Shown: positions 1 to 11,022 of the stretch, piece after piece
Layout of the letters: every line of letters starts with the position of its first letter
Position numbering within the stretch: the stretch's first letter is position 1
Source of the DNA: Charina bottae
Taxonomy: Eukaryota > Chordata > Lepidosauria > Squamata > Charinaidae
Reading direction: 5' to 3'
DNA: 64,000 nucleotides
Assembly: GCA_023362775.1 (NCBI GenBank)
Contig: JALMGJ010000016.1
Coordinates: forward strand, 6,065,001-6,129,000
The notes under the pieces: generated by a model
Told to the model about the DNA's origin: nothing
The model's database searches: none
Seen by the model: the letters and a program-made list of their open reading frames with translations, nothing else
Position numbers and translations under genes: made by a program

Positions 1-1961
1 TTTATGCCCATATTGCATTCACTTTTCAAATATTTATCTCTATATTGGCATAAGCTGAAACCATGGGCTGTGTGCAGAGATTCTTAAGTAATATAGTGCT
101 TTGCACGTTAAAAGCAGTACTTTCAGTTTTGCCCAGAGGGTAAAAGGAAGAAATTGCGAACCTTGGAGCAAAAGTCTCATGTGCTTTTGACATAGCGTAC
201 CAACACAGTGGAAACTACAGTACTTTGGATTCCCAAGGCAGCAGAAATGGTTCAAAACAGCAGGGAAGCCCTTTAGGATTTAAACAAAGGTTATCAGTAC
301 TGGCAGATGTTGTAAACATGAACTCTTGATTAACGTAGTCCACTTTAGGCCTGTGTTGCATAAAAATATTATATTAAGTGAACTAGATTTTTCCCCTTGT
401 TTTTCATTGATATTAAATATTCTATTCATATTAAATATTCTAAACCTAACCAGGGGTGAATTTCTGGATCATTTTTAGTAATGTTGAGAGGGTACTTATG
501 GGCTACAAGCCTCTTTGATACTGAAGGTATGCCCATTGGAATCCATGGGAATTAACTTGATCATTACTGAATTGTCCACTGATTTCTCTGTGTCATCCAT
601 AAGTATGACCAAATCTGAATTAAGAATGAATAGAGAAACCTGTTTCTGATCCTTACCAGTTTTACATGTTCATGTTTTGATTTGTCACATTCTGTATGGA
701 CTAAGCTGCACGTAATATCTATTTGTTTCCCTTAATGTGCAATTATTGGAAAACGTTATGCTATTTATTTATCTATTTAACATGATTTTTGCTAAAATAC
801 ACATTTGTGTATGCATTTTTTATCTGATAAATGCAGTGCAAAGTTTAGAGAACCATGAAGGTTAAAGACTAGGTGTATTTTGATCCAAATAGTATCTGGG
901 AAAATTCAAATTATGCCAGTTTGCTAAACAAATTATCTTCAATTCCTAGTCAGGATCCTAATTTATAATGGGTAAGTATTTTAAAATACTTGATTAAACA
1001 TTGTTTCATAAGCATTTTAAATCAGAATATTTTGACTAATCAGAATTAGTTTGAATGACTGGCTTAAAAAAGACTTTTAATGCTCACTAGTGCACAGCAA
1101 CTGTTTTTAAAGAGACTTTAAGCCTGAACTTTTTGTTGTTGTTTTTATAAAGCCAGGTGCTTTAGACCATATGTGAACAATGAACTCCCCCCCCCCACCC
1201 AAGAATCCTATAATAGGATCAAATATATTTTAGATCCCAGGAACTGGAGTGTGGACAACCTCTTTTCATGTTAAAAATGATACTGTGGCAGAAGCAGATA
1301 AAAATCTACAATGGATCCTAAACAGAAAAAAATGAAAAGGTGAAAGAGGAGAAAAGCAGTACTTGTTCTTTTTGTTCCTTTTCAAATCCCAAATTGCATG
1401 TCATTAACATTTGGTAATATTAGAGATGAAATTTCACAGGAAAATAATAGTTTAGGAAAGTGATCGTAATGAATATGTAATAAAAATAAACTACATTCCA
1501 GTGTACTATCGTTTTGTTTATTTTATAGGGAAAATTTTTTAGACATCAAGTGAGAACTAAAGATTTTGATTAGTCAAAAATATTGTGATTTAAAAGTGTT
1601 TATGGAAAAAATCTGTAATCAAGTCTTGCTCTTTTTTTAAAACAAAAAAATCTCAATAATGCCCCATTTGGTTTTAATTTGGCTTATTTCTGGACTTCCT
1701 ATGTCAGGTCTTCCTTAACAGAAACTACAGTTCGAGTTTATCTCAAGTTTATTGGCTTAATTGAAAATTGTGCTATTTCTCAGAACTTAGTTTCTTTATT
1801 TCAAGGTAGGTTTAGGAATATTGAATTGTATACGTTTCTTCATATTAGAAAAGTCCTACTAGAGTTATTGTGAACCCACTCCTGAGCTTCTGCATTCCTT
1901 TTTCATTGGTTTCTGATTCACTCTAAAAACATGACTGGCTATTAGAATAAATGTACATATT
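1..1961. other. AT-rich sequence, no gene recognised
   Basis: No coding region, RNA gene or familiar repeat was recognised here. The longest open frames are short and lack domain-like composition. A poly-C run lies near 1187-1198. The stretch could be old decayed repeat or intronic/intergenic DNA. Confidence 0.6.
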
Positions 1962-2002
1962 TGATGATGATGATGACGATGACGATGATGATGATGATGA
2001 TT
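1962..2002 (+). repeat. (GAT)n/(GAC)n microsatellite
   Basis: Trinucleotide array of GAT with a few GAC units, directly abutting the 5'-truncation point of the L1 fragment that follows. It reads as a run of Met with a few Thr in one frame, which is an artefact. Confidence 0.85.
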
Positions 2003-2872
2003 CAAAATGAAGTGAATGTTTGGTACTATTCTTCCTCCCATCCAAAAAAAGGGTTACAGTTTGAACAACAAGAGGGGTCATTTTATCATGCTTGGTGGAC
2101 CTGCACAAAAGGTACAAAATTTTGGGTTCAAATATCTACAGTGATTCAGAGGATTTTAAAGATTAATATTCAACTGAAACCAGAACTTTTCCTCTTGGGA
2201 CTGATGGATAAACAGTTGAAAAAAATTCATGGAACTTTGTTTTTATATATGACAACTGCAGTGAGATTATTGTACGCACAAAGATGGAAAGATTTGGCAA
2301 TACCTACAACAGAGGAATGGTTGGTGAAGATGACAAACTTGCTGAAATTTATTTATTTATTTATTTATATTTATTTATTTATTTATTTATTTATTTATTT
2401 TTCTAATTTATTCCCCGCCCATCTCCCATGCAAGGGACTCTGGGCGGGTTACAACAAATACAATGGCCCAATTGTCTTGTTTGATTAGAGAGAAGACAGT
2501 ATCTAAGTTTATTGGTGACTGGAAACCCCTTATTGACTTTTTGTGTAAAAAAGAAAAAAAAACTGAACTTATGATTTGCAATTTTGATGATTAGATAGGA
2601 TAGTATAGAAAGAAGTGAGTCACGATGTAACTTTAGAGAGAGAGGTCAATTTATAATCGTACTTATAACTCCTGTAAAGAAGATTGGAAGCCACTTCTTT
2701 ATATCTTTTTTCTTTCTTTTCTATTTTTCTGCTACTCTTTTTCTTTTTGCACCTTTAGTTTTTTTTTCTTTTTTTCTTTTTTCTTTATCACTTTATTTTA
2801 GTTTGTATTAATCTTATTCTTTCATTTAAAATTTTCAATAAAATTATATATAAAAACAAAAAAACAAAGAAA
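2003..2872 (+). mobile_element. L1-type LINE, 3' terminal fragment (ORF2 C-terminus plus 3' UTR)
   Basis: The plus-strand frame from about 2003 to 2346 encodes an L1 ORF2 C-terminal segment containing YHAWWTCTK, QISTVIQ, PELFLLGLMD and RLLYAQRWKDLAIPTTEEW, followed by a T-rich 3' UTR and an A-rich tail near 2850-2872. The same RWKD..IPT.E.W motif recurs in the second L1 end at 47.8 kb. The copy is strongly 5' truncated, lacks reverse transcriptase and endonuclease, and is interrupted by a short L2 tail at 2348-2466; L1-like coding sense resumes after it (CLIREK, KFIGDWKPL type). It is non-functional. The tie to squamate L1 comes from family resemblance in the protein. Confidence 0.8.
2348..2466 (-). 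mobile_element. L2 3'-tail fragment inserted in the L1 fragment
   Basis: A (TTTA)n run is followed by the reverse complement of the squamate L2 3' terminus (CCGCCCATCTCCC...GGACTCTGGGCGG). The same tail closes the longer L2 copies at 14.1, 14.8 and 21.7 kb. It interrupts the L1 ORF2 C-terminus, so it is younger than that L1. Confidence 0.75.
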
Positions 2873-3168
2873 GGTTACAGCTTGTCCATGTACACTGTTA
2901 TATGGGGAACCGTGTGTTATATGGCACTCCGAGTTTCTGTACTTAGAGAACAATTGTTGATCTTTGTATTACATATTGCTACCTAGCCTCCTCCAGACAT
3001 TTGGCAAATTTACTCAGTGACCTAAACTCACAGTTAAGTTATTCATTTAAATAACAGTTTTATTAACTACATTCAAAGAAGAGCATACCAATGAATCAAA
3101 GTGTTTGAAGAATTTCCTGAAATTCTAATATGGAATGCAATTAGTTTAAAAGGGCAATTGTTCAATTA

Positions 3169-3578
3169 CAGGTAGTCCTCACTTAATGACCATTCATTTA
3201 GTGATGGTTCAGACTTATGAAGGTGCTGAAAAAACTGACTTACAACTGGTGCTCACACTTACGATTCTTGCAGCATCCCTGTGGTCACGTGATCACAATT
3301 AGGGCACTTAGCAACTGATTCGCATTTATGACCATTGCAGCATCCTGTGGTCACGTGATCGCCATTTTTAACCTTCCCAGGCAGCTTCTGGCAAGCAAAA
3401 TCAATGGGGAACCATGTGATTTGCTTAACGACCACATGGTTTGCTTAACGGCCATAGTGATTTGCTTAATGATTACTGCAAAAAAGTTCGTAAAATTGGG
3501 TCAGATTCGCTTAATGACTGCTTTGCTTAGCAACCAAAATTCCGGTCTCAATTGAGGTCATTAAGCGAGGACTGCCTG
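3169..3578. mobile_element. Non-autonomous Tc1/mariner-type element (Tigger-like ends), TA duplication
   Basis: The 410-bp element has inverted ends CAGGTAGTCCTCACTTAATG and the complement of CATTAAGCGAGGACTGCCTG, flanked on each side by TA (3167-3168 and 3579-3580). TA duplication and CAGG termini point to the mariner/pogo group. It has no transposase ORF. It contains internal repeats of CTTAATGAC/CTTAACGACC type and CACGTGATC. Orientation cannot be assigned. Confidence 0.85.
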
Positions 3579-3580
3579 TA

Positions 3581-4609
3581 CAGCAAGCGGCATCCTGCTT
3601 GAGCGTACTGCAGTCACAGTTGCAAAAAGAACAGGGAAGCCAGGTGAAGAGAGGAAAAATCAGACACCTCCAGGACAAACTGCCTACTTCAACATCTGTA
3701 AAATAGTTCAGTGAGCGTCTTGACTGCCAGGTCAGGGAAACACTTAACAGAAAGGTTACAATTGTTCAAATACTAGAAGAAGAAAATGATAAGAGAAGGA
3801 CACAGAAAGAGGATGGGTTGTCAATGATACTTCTTCCAAGGTCTGTTGGGCTGCAGTTGTAAAGTTTAGGAAACATTGGAGTTGGAAAAAGGAGGATGTT
3901 CCTTTTTGAGGATTTGAGATGGTGAACTCATAGGAAATCACAGTGAAACATTGATTTAATAGATTAATTGAGGCGATGGAGTGTCTCTTATTATCAGTCG
4001 TCCATTAAATACGAAAACATGTACTTTGTGTCCATTCACATCATTTGTGTAATGATGGACTTAGCCATTGTTTCAGCAGGATATCTAGACATACATTTTT
4101 GTTCTGTTGCATTGGATGTCCACTAAATGGGGATCTGTTAAATCAAGAGTTTACTGTACTTGTATGTTCAAAGCCTTCATGAGGATGTTATGGAATACTA
4201 GATCAATCAGATTCCTCTTCCATAGAGAAGTCATACTTGAGATACGCATACCTTGTAGTGCAACTTCACATAGTTGCTCTAGGAGTTCTGGATTTGTAAA
4301 TCCCCAGATCCTAACAGTAGTACCAGAACAACTGCTCTAGACTGGTCTCTGGCCCTGTCTTATATTCTGGATTCTTCTTTGTCTATTGGGACACTTTCTT
4401 TAATGTTTTGGACTCAGACTGTGACATTTCATATTTTGTATATATTCTCTGAGTGAATATGGCTTGCATTCTTACCCTGTTTGTGACTGGCTGAAATTGT
4501 TTGCTGCCTTGTATGTTCTTTAACTTTGCCAAGAAACAGACTTTTTGACTGCATTTTTGCATTTAGTCAGTATGTGAATCAAGGACCTTGGAGGCCCAGC
4601 TTTAAAACT
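3581..4609. other. No gene recognised
   Basis: Unique-looking AT-rich sequence with only short open frames. No repeat family was recognised by eye. Confidence 0.5.
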
Positions 4610-4765
4610 TAGTTGGTGATTTTCTGCCAATTAACAACTACCAGCCTAATCTACTTTGCAGGGTTGTTGTAGGGATGATAAATGTATATATGATGATGGG
4701 AAAATAATTTATGCCAATGACCTCACTGTACGAAGAATGGGCTAAAAGTGCAGTCAATCAGTAAA
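4610..4765 (+). mobile_element. tRNA-derived SINE, 3' portion (MIR/CORE-like)
   Basis: Contains CTACTTTGCAGGGTTGTTGT followed by AGGGATGATAAATG, the MIR/CORE-SINE-like block CACAGGGTTGTTGTGAGGAT in diverged form. The tRNA-like head is not clear. Probably an old copy. Confidence 0.5.
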
Positions 4766-5136
4766 ACATAGGTAGGTAGACATGCCAGAGTAACATGCAT
4801 ATTTTATTTTTAATATTGTAACAACAGTTCTTGATTCAATTTTCCTAAACACATTTGTGGTTTTATACAGTATATGGAAGCAAACCATTCATTTCAAGTG
4901 CTGTGTGTATTTGTGCATTGTGGTGTAAGTTAGATAATAGTCAACTAACCAGTCAGACTGGCACATGGCTGCTCAAAAATATCGCAAAATAGTCTGATAA
5001 TTCAATAATGGCTTAGTTACTTAATAAGTTATAGTTTCCCCCTTTTGTTGTATCATGTTGTCATCCAATATTTATGGTAAGAATTATATCCTTTTGCTTT
5101 TCAGTCCTGCAAGATTCAGACAATGCACACATACCA

Positions 5137-5226
5137 TTTATTTATTTATTTATTTATTTATTATTCATTCATTCATTCATTCATTCATTCATTCATTCAT
5201 TCATTCATTCATCCATTCATTCAAGG
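5137..5226 (+). repeat. (TTTA)n followed by (TTCA)n microsatellite
   Basis: Two adjoining tetranucleotide arrays, TTTA to about 5163 and TTCA to 5226. They give false IHSF repeats in translation. Confidence 0.95.
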
Positions 5227-5689
5227 AGTAGGGACACTTTCTCTACAGCAGCCATTTCTGATAAATTTCTGCCCTCTAGTCTCTCAAACAAGCTGCATAC
5301 TTCTATTCTTGTTGGTCATAACTGCAGAAATCTATGGGCAACAAATAGGGGCTTCAGGTGGAAACATAAACCAGTTACCTAGCATCAATGCAGTAGTGTA
5401 AGTTGCAAGAACTCAGACATCAGGAATGTAAGAGACATCAAAATACTGATCCTTGAGGCAGAATATCTAAATGATATTCCTGTCTTGCCCCTCCTACACC
5501 AATAGTAGATAATTTATTGAGCAATTTATGTTTTATTACCATTCAATGGCACCCCAGATTCTGCAGTCAAAGATCAACTACTGTATCCAATGAAGATGAT
5601 CATAAATCAATTTCATGTGCTCTGCAGGCTAGGAGGGTACACACACCTAGGTATGTAGGATATGTCCTTTCATAACATTGGACCGTTGA
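5227..5689. other. No gene recognised
   Basis: Unique-looking sequence between a microsatellite and a SINE fragment; nothing supportable seen. Confidence 0.5.
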
Positions 5690-5785
5690 TCTAACTAGGC
5701 TCAAGATTGCAAACAGGTGTCTTTCTTAGGAATGAACCTGGGAGCTTCTCTAATGCAAGGTCTGTGTTCCACTATTTATTTAGAG
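5690..5785 (-). mobile_element. tRNA-derived SINE fragment
   Basis: On the minus strand it reads like a diverged tRNA-type head with a B-box-like CCCAGGTTCATTCC and a CTTGCATTAGAGAAGC segment comparable to the GCATGCAGAAGG part of common reptile tRNA-SINEs. Diverged and incomplete. Confidence 0.45.
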
Positions 5786-6761
5786 CCCTTTCCTATGGTA
5801 CAGTTCTCCAGTTGTTACAGTTTCTTGAGCACTATTTGATGGAAAGCTGAGATGCAAATGTAACCAAAAGCAAATAGGCTAATAAATACCTTAAATACTG
5901 GATTAATATTCGATCCATCTATTGACCAATGTTTTTATAATTAGACAAATATCAGATGCATAACATGTTTTGTTTTTCTTTGTCATTCTTTTTTTAAAAA
6001 ATCAAGAAACTCAATTGTGCATTTCTAAAATTGTCTGCCAATTTGGTAACCTTGTTTGAAGGGAGTATTTCTCTTCTGGAAATACATAAATTTGCATATG
6101 TAATGGCTTACCCCCACTGACAAATGTGCCATGCAAAACCTATTCCCCTCCTACCCAACAATAGTAAATTGCCATCTGGGAGATTTGCCCACCAAAATCA
6201 TTTTGTTTCTGTTAAGCTGAAGTCTGAGTCCCATCTCACCTTTCAGCTCCCAGTGTTTTGTATGTGCTGAGCACCCTATCATGAAACAAGCTCCATCCAT
6301 CTGTTTTAATTAATCAGTCATAACCTGTTTGGAATGCTGACGCACCTTAGAAAAAGGAGCATTGCAGAAACACATTTCCTTTTGAAATCATTAAATTGCT
6401 TTGCACCGTGCATTACCCACCTTGCAAATTACAACCTCAGCTGGAGCAGCACATCTATTAATCTGCATGAGATGACATTCCCAAGTGGCCCCGGTGTCTT
6501 TTGCGACTCCCTGGCGGCCCACGAATCCTCCCAGTGCTTTCTCTATATGTAGGGAGTGTGCTGTGTGTTAATCAGGTCAGCGATCATCCTTCGGCTCAAG
6601 GGATATGATAAAAACCTCTTGCAGCAGCCACAGGATTCTTCAGACCCAAGATGTTTTGTCGAACATCCTCCTTTTAAGCCTCAGAGCTTTTGTACTCTCA
6701 CTTACTCAGGATCTCTCCCGAGGATTCCAGCTGATCTTCCCTTCTCTCCCCTTTTTTCTAG

Positions 6762-6920
6762 ACAGTGAAGAGTTCAACGTCAACAGCAAACGTCAGCCCA
6801 GGATGCATCTCAACCTGAAGGGTGCTGATTGAAAACTTAGATTGCCCTCCAAATAACAGCTGAACTTGAATTGGTGCTTCCTTCTGTTCACTTTGTCAAA
6901 AGAAAGGATTTTCAATTAAG
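6762..6920 (+). other. Candidate spliced exon (probably non-coding or UTR)
   Basis: A strong acceptor (long pyrimidine tract ending TTTTTTCTAG, 6752-6761) and a consensus donor (AAG|GTAAGT, cut after 6920) bracket 159 bp. The frame continuing from upstream reads EEFNVNSKRQPRMHLNLKGAD and then stops at about 6832, inside the candidate, so a coding internal exon is unlikely. A 5' UTR, lncRNA or 3' UTR exon is possible. The preceding 6330-6750 region is less AT-rich than its surroundings and looks less repeat-like. Splice signals alone occur by chance, so this is tentative. Confidence 0.3.
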
Positions 6921-8324
6921 GTAAGTGCTGCGTTATCTGGTTGACTGCATCACTCTGAATTTTCTGCATTGAAAGTTCTAAATGAGTAAACTGACATTCT
7001 GCAGTGCAGCAGCTCAGTCCGTTTGTTGTATAAGGAGAGAGAGCAGGAGGAATAGAGGAATTGAGTTTAGGAAGAAGTATTCCAGAATAGAACTATTGTC
7101 TCAAGAGAATGTCTGTTTCATTGTTTTTAACCTGTAAAAGGGCAAACTCTTAGGGAAGAGAAACATTTCCTGACCTGAAATCTTCAGCATCCCACTGAAC
7201 TGTTTGGATTGTCTATGGAGATCTATGTAGATGCATGAATGAAGCATGCAAAAAGCATATTACTGTTGCTGTTTATTATTATAAAGCATGGCTAGACCAA
7301 TACAAATCTTACCATCACAGTCTTACAACAAAGGCAAGCAGTGATGATTTAAGTTAATATGGGAATATTTGTTCAGTATTTCAGGTTAGAAATGAGATCA
7401 TCTATATATTAGAACTAATCTTAAATCTTATTTATAGACGCACACATAGACACACAGGGATGTATACGGGGATGCTTAAACATAAAACATTGCATGTAAT
7501 GGTTGCCTCTTGCAAGATTAGCAGCTGAATATCAGTGGAGGTGTGGGGAAAAGAATTGCTTGTGATGTGTTAGGGAAATGAAATCTGTAGCTGTCAGCAG
7601 TAATAAAGTGTGACATGAATAGTCATTTTGATTAAAAGGTCAGGAACCGGTAGAACAAAGAGAGAATAGTAGCATGTTAAGAGAGAGAACTAAACTGACG
7701 GTTGAGATATTTTATTGGAGAAGGATACAAAGTAAATGAAAGCAGTGTGACTTAAAAGATTAGCATTCTTTTAAGTAACAGTCTTCAGATGCTGCCATTT
7801 AAAACTAGTCTTGGGTAGCTAGTCTAATCGTGGCAATAGTGTCAGATTCCCCAAAGGGTTCAGTCTAGTTTGGTTGGTCTAGGTCACTCTAATAAAAGTT
7901 TAAAAAACATAAGCTGGAAAAGTGAAGACTGTTTAAGAAGTTTGTGAAAACAGGAGGGAGTACATATGTAGCAGCTATTCTGTCTTCACTTCCAGTTTCT
8001 TTATTCTAACACACAAAGTGTGTTTGGAGAGTGATCTGAAATATAATAAAAGAAGTCAGAAAAACAATATAATACTACATTGTATTTTTATGTGAGTTTT
8101 TGCAAGGTTAATTAAAAAGCATTAACTGGAACAATGATTCACAGCATTTGTGTACAGCACATATTGTATCTCCAAAGTGTTTCACATACTTGTCATCTTT
8201 ATAATTGTCCTGAAGAGAATGCCAGCATATTATCATACTCGTGCTGTTGGGAGAAAAGGGTTTGGTAGATAAAGCAAAAGAATAAATATATATATTTTTT
8301 TAGAAAAGCAAAGAAAGAAGAAAA
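6921..8324. other. No gene recognised
   Basis: AT-rich sequence without a supportable gene or repeat. It follows the candidate donor site and could be intron. Confidence 0.5.
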
Positions 8325-8412
8325 AAAACTTTGTGAGTCTGTAGCTGAGATAGGATTTAAATCAGAGACTTCACAGTTCACAACTTAGAGTCTTACCCCA
8401 TATGCTACACGG
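8325..8412 (-). mobile_element. MIR-like SINE fragment
   Basis: The minus strand reads GTGTAGCATATGGGGTAAGA through a degenerate AAATCCTATCTCAGCT block, similar in layout to the better SINE copies at 41.2 and 57.1 kb. Short and diverged. Confidence 0.4.
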
Positions 8413-8569
8413 AGTATTTATACTCTGTACAATTCACAATGCTACTACTGCTACATAAGTAGTACATATAACTTGAACTAGGTAAGTATCTCTTACATCA
8501 ATAATTAACTATCTCTTTCTTTAGAGATTTCCCTTAAAAAAAAAAGATGGAAGTAGGTGCCTGAAATCT

Positions 8570-9683
8570 CATTATTTTCATTATTTGAGAGTTGGATATA
8601 ATACTTCTAGCTCTATCTCCCTAAGCATCGGCTCCCCACAGGGCTGTGTCTTGAGCCCATTGTTGTTCACCCTGATGACACATGACTGTTGCGCCAAGTA
8701 TACCACCAATTCCATTGTGAAATATGCGGACGATACAACTGTAGTGGGTCTTATCAGGGGTGAGGATGAGTGGGCTTATAGGGAGGAGGTAAAGGGTTTG
8801 GTGGAGTGGTGCAATAAAAACAGCTTGGTTTTAAATGTGGAAAAAACTAAGGAGATTATTATAGACTTCAGGAAGAACCGGTGTAGTCACACTCCACTTT
8901 TTATCAATAACATAGCTGTGGAGTCAGTCAGTAGCATTAGATTCCTGGGGGTGCAGTTAACAAATAGTCTGTCCTGGTCCCTTAATACCACATTTTTGGT
9001 AAAGCGAGCACAGCAGCGTTTGCACTTTTTGCGTCGGATGAAGAAAGTACATCTCCCATCTTCCATTCTCCTTACTTTCTACAGAGGCACTATAGAGAGT
9101 GTACTTACAAGCTGTATTTCCATCTGGTTTGGAGGCTGTAGGGCCTCAGATAGAAAGTCTGTGCAGAGAGTGGTAAGGGCAGCAGAAAAGATAATTGGGA
9201 TATCTCTGCCCCTCATCCAAGATTTAGCTCATGCACACTGTTTGTCCAGAGCTCGAAAGATCATCAGTGATGCCTCCCATCCTCATCATGGTTTGTTTTC
9301 TTTGTTACCCTCTGGGAAGAGGTTCTGCTGTATCCGATGCAGAACAGCCAGATTGGGAAACAGCTTTGTCCCCCAGGCTATTGGATTCTTGAACGCCAAA
9401 TAGGTTCTTTTAGGTGAAATATGTTGGATATGTAAAGAATGTATATTTTATAGTAATTATGGACTTTTATTAGTATTTTAATGTTTGACTGAAATTGTGA
9501 GTTAAAGAATGTATATTTTTTAAGAATGTATATTTTATAAGAATGGCTATTTTATAGTAATTATGGTTTTTTATTATTATCATTAGTATTTTATTGCTTG
9601 AGTGAATTTGTGAGCCAACTGCAACGAAATTTCATTCTATTGTGCACTTGTATAGTGTATAGTGGGATGACAATAAAGTTATT
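8570..9683 (+). mobile_element. CR1/L3-like LINE, 5' truncated, with (ATTCT)n 3' tail
   Basis: A 5'-truncated non-LTR element whose 3' UTR ends in ATGACAATAAAG and runs straight into a long (ATTCT)n array. ATTCT is the complement of a rotation of AATAG, the motif reported at the 3' end of snake CR1-L3 ('Snake1') LINEs, so I favour that group. The protein also resembles the fish L2-clade Maui-type reverse transcriptase, so CR1/L2-superfamily is the safe call. No clear target duplication was found. Confidence 0.75.
8585..9403 (+). pseudogene. LINE reverse transcriptase C-terminal half (272 codons open)
   Basis: The reading frame begins within the reverse transcriptase palm: GSPQGCVLSPLLF near residues 17-29, the catalytic KYADDTTVVG near 46-55, then NVEKTKEIIIDF and FLGVQ. 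It continues through the LINE C-terminal region (AQQRLHFLRRMKK, TFYRGTIESVLT, RVVRAAEKIIG, SHPHHGLFSLLPSGKRF) to a natural-looking stop. The endonuclease and fingers are missing because of 5' truncation. The 272 codons are free of stops, suggesting a fairly recent insertion. It would make no functional retrotransposase on its own. Confidence 0.8.
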
Positions 9684-9807
9684 ATTCTATTCTATTCTAT
9701 TCTATTCTATTCTATTCTATTCTATTCTGTTCTGTTCTGTTCTGTTCTGTTCTGTTCTATTCTATTCTATTCTATTCTATTCTATTCTATTCTATTCTAT
9801 TCTATTC
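9684..9807 (+). repeat. (ATTCT)n microsatellite with a GTTCT block
   Basis: Pentanucleotide array forming the LINE tail. The middle, about 9727-9758, has switched to GTTCT units, flanked by ATTCT on both sides. Confidence 0.95.
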
Positions 9808-9835
9808 CAACATGTATGGCTTGTGTGCAGATTAT

Positions 9836-9837
<2 letters not shown>

Positions 9838-9902
<65 letters not shown>
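9838..9902 (+). repeat. (TC)n microsatellite
   Basis: Uninterrupted dinucleotide run of about 32 units, 30 bp after the ATTCT array. Confidence 0.95.
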
Positions 9903-9905
<3 letters not shown>

Positions 9906-10109
9906 GTACTGGCATAAAAACATTATACCGCCTTGATAAATGGCCATACAGATACCCTGTCAATCTGCTGTATTTTGAGGCATCATTCTGTTCTTCTAAG
10001 ATACAGAAATATTGTAAATTTCATAAGAATGAAAAAAAAAAACTATACCAGGTGAGAAAATCATGTAGCCCAGCTTTGTCAACTTGAATTGGCAGCAGTC
10101 TAACAACTT

Positions 10110-10235
10110 CTTGGGCAGAAGTTTCCCCATCACCCGCTACCTCATCTTTTAACTTGGACTTTCCAAGACTTTGACCTTGAGCCTTGTGTATGCAAGACAT
10201 GTGCCCTACAGTTGAGCAACCATTTATCTTCTAAC
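10110..10235 (-). mobile_element. tRNA-derived SINE fragment
   Basis: The minus strand reads GCTCAACTGTAGGGCACATG followed by TCTTGCATACACAAGGCTCA and then AAGGTCAAAG, a diverged A-box/B-box tRNA layout like GCTCAGTGGTAGAGCATCTG-type reptile SINEs. Old copy. Confidence 0.5.
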
Positions 10236-10791
10236 ACATCTATTTGTATTGGAATTTACCAGAAGAAAATTGCATTACATGTGTTGGATCTTCACCTATG
10301 TATCTTTAGATTCATCCATATCATTTCTGCACACTGGGTAATATTACTCTGAGTAGATAGCTGATACTGTATTAATTTGGGGAGGGGGTCAATTTTTTTC
10401 TCTCTCTATTTGTTTTTAATGTACTTTCCCCAGTATATACATTTTTACAACATTTCCCTGATAAGTATGTTTTTTTTTCATGGCTCCCATTATATATATA
10501 GTTTTGACTGTATTTTCTACAGTGTATACATTTTTTCATTCTTTTATAGATTTGAAAGCAATATTGGGAAGTCCAGAATAGCGTGGATTCCAGCATATGT
10601 TTTATTTTCATATATGTAGTATCAATTGAGTAAGTTCACATCAAAATGTTCTAACTTGTCCCTAGTAATAATGAACAATTAGAACTGAACTGAGATACGT
10701 CCTGATAAACAGTGCAATTAATAAGTAATAAATTTGCAATTAGCAATGAAACCATAGAATTTTGTTATTTTTACTATTAACTATTAACATG
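10236..10791. other. No gene recognised
   Basis: AT-rich; opposing short frames near 10372-10619 overlap each other and have low-complexity composition. Confidence 0.5.
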
Positions 10792-11022
10792 GGAAGGAGA
10801 GAGGGATAGTTCCTCATGGGGGTGGCTAATCCCCTAATTTTAATGTCCTTCTTTTAATGAATGCCTTCGTCCATCTGGATTTTATAATTACTTATTGTAT
10901 TGTACTATTGTGGTTTTTATATATTTTTAGTTTCTATTTTAACTTATTTATTGTGAACCGCCCAGAGTTCCACATGAGGGGAGATGGGCAGTCATATAAA
11001 TTAAATAAATAAATAAATAAAC
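10792..11022 (+). mobile_element. L2 LINE 3'-end fragment
   Basis: Reads from the end of the L2 coding region (CTCATGGGGGTGGCTAATCC) through the 3' UTR to GTGAACCGCCCAGAGTTCCA and an (AAAT)n tail. Homologous to the 3' end of the longer copy finishing at 14152. Confidence 0.8.

Noticed and set aside
5074..5401. Frames with IHSFIHSF repeats
   Set aside because: Direct translation of the (TTCA)n array.
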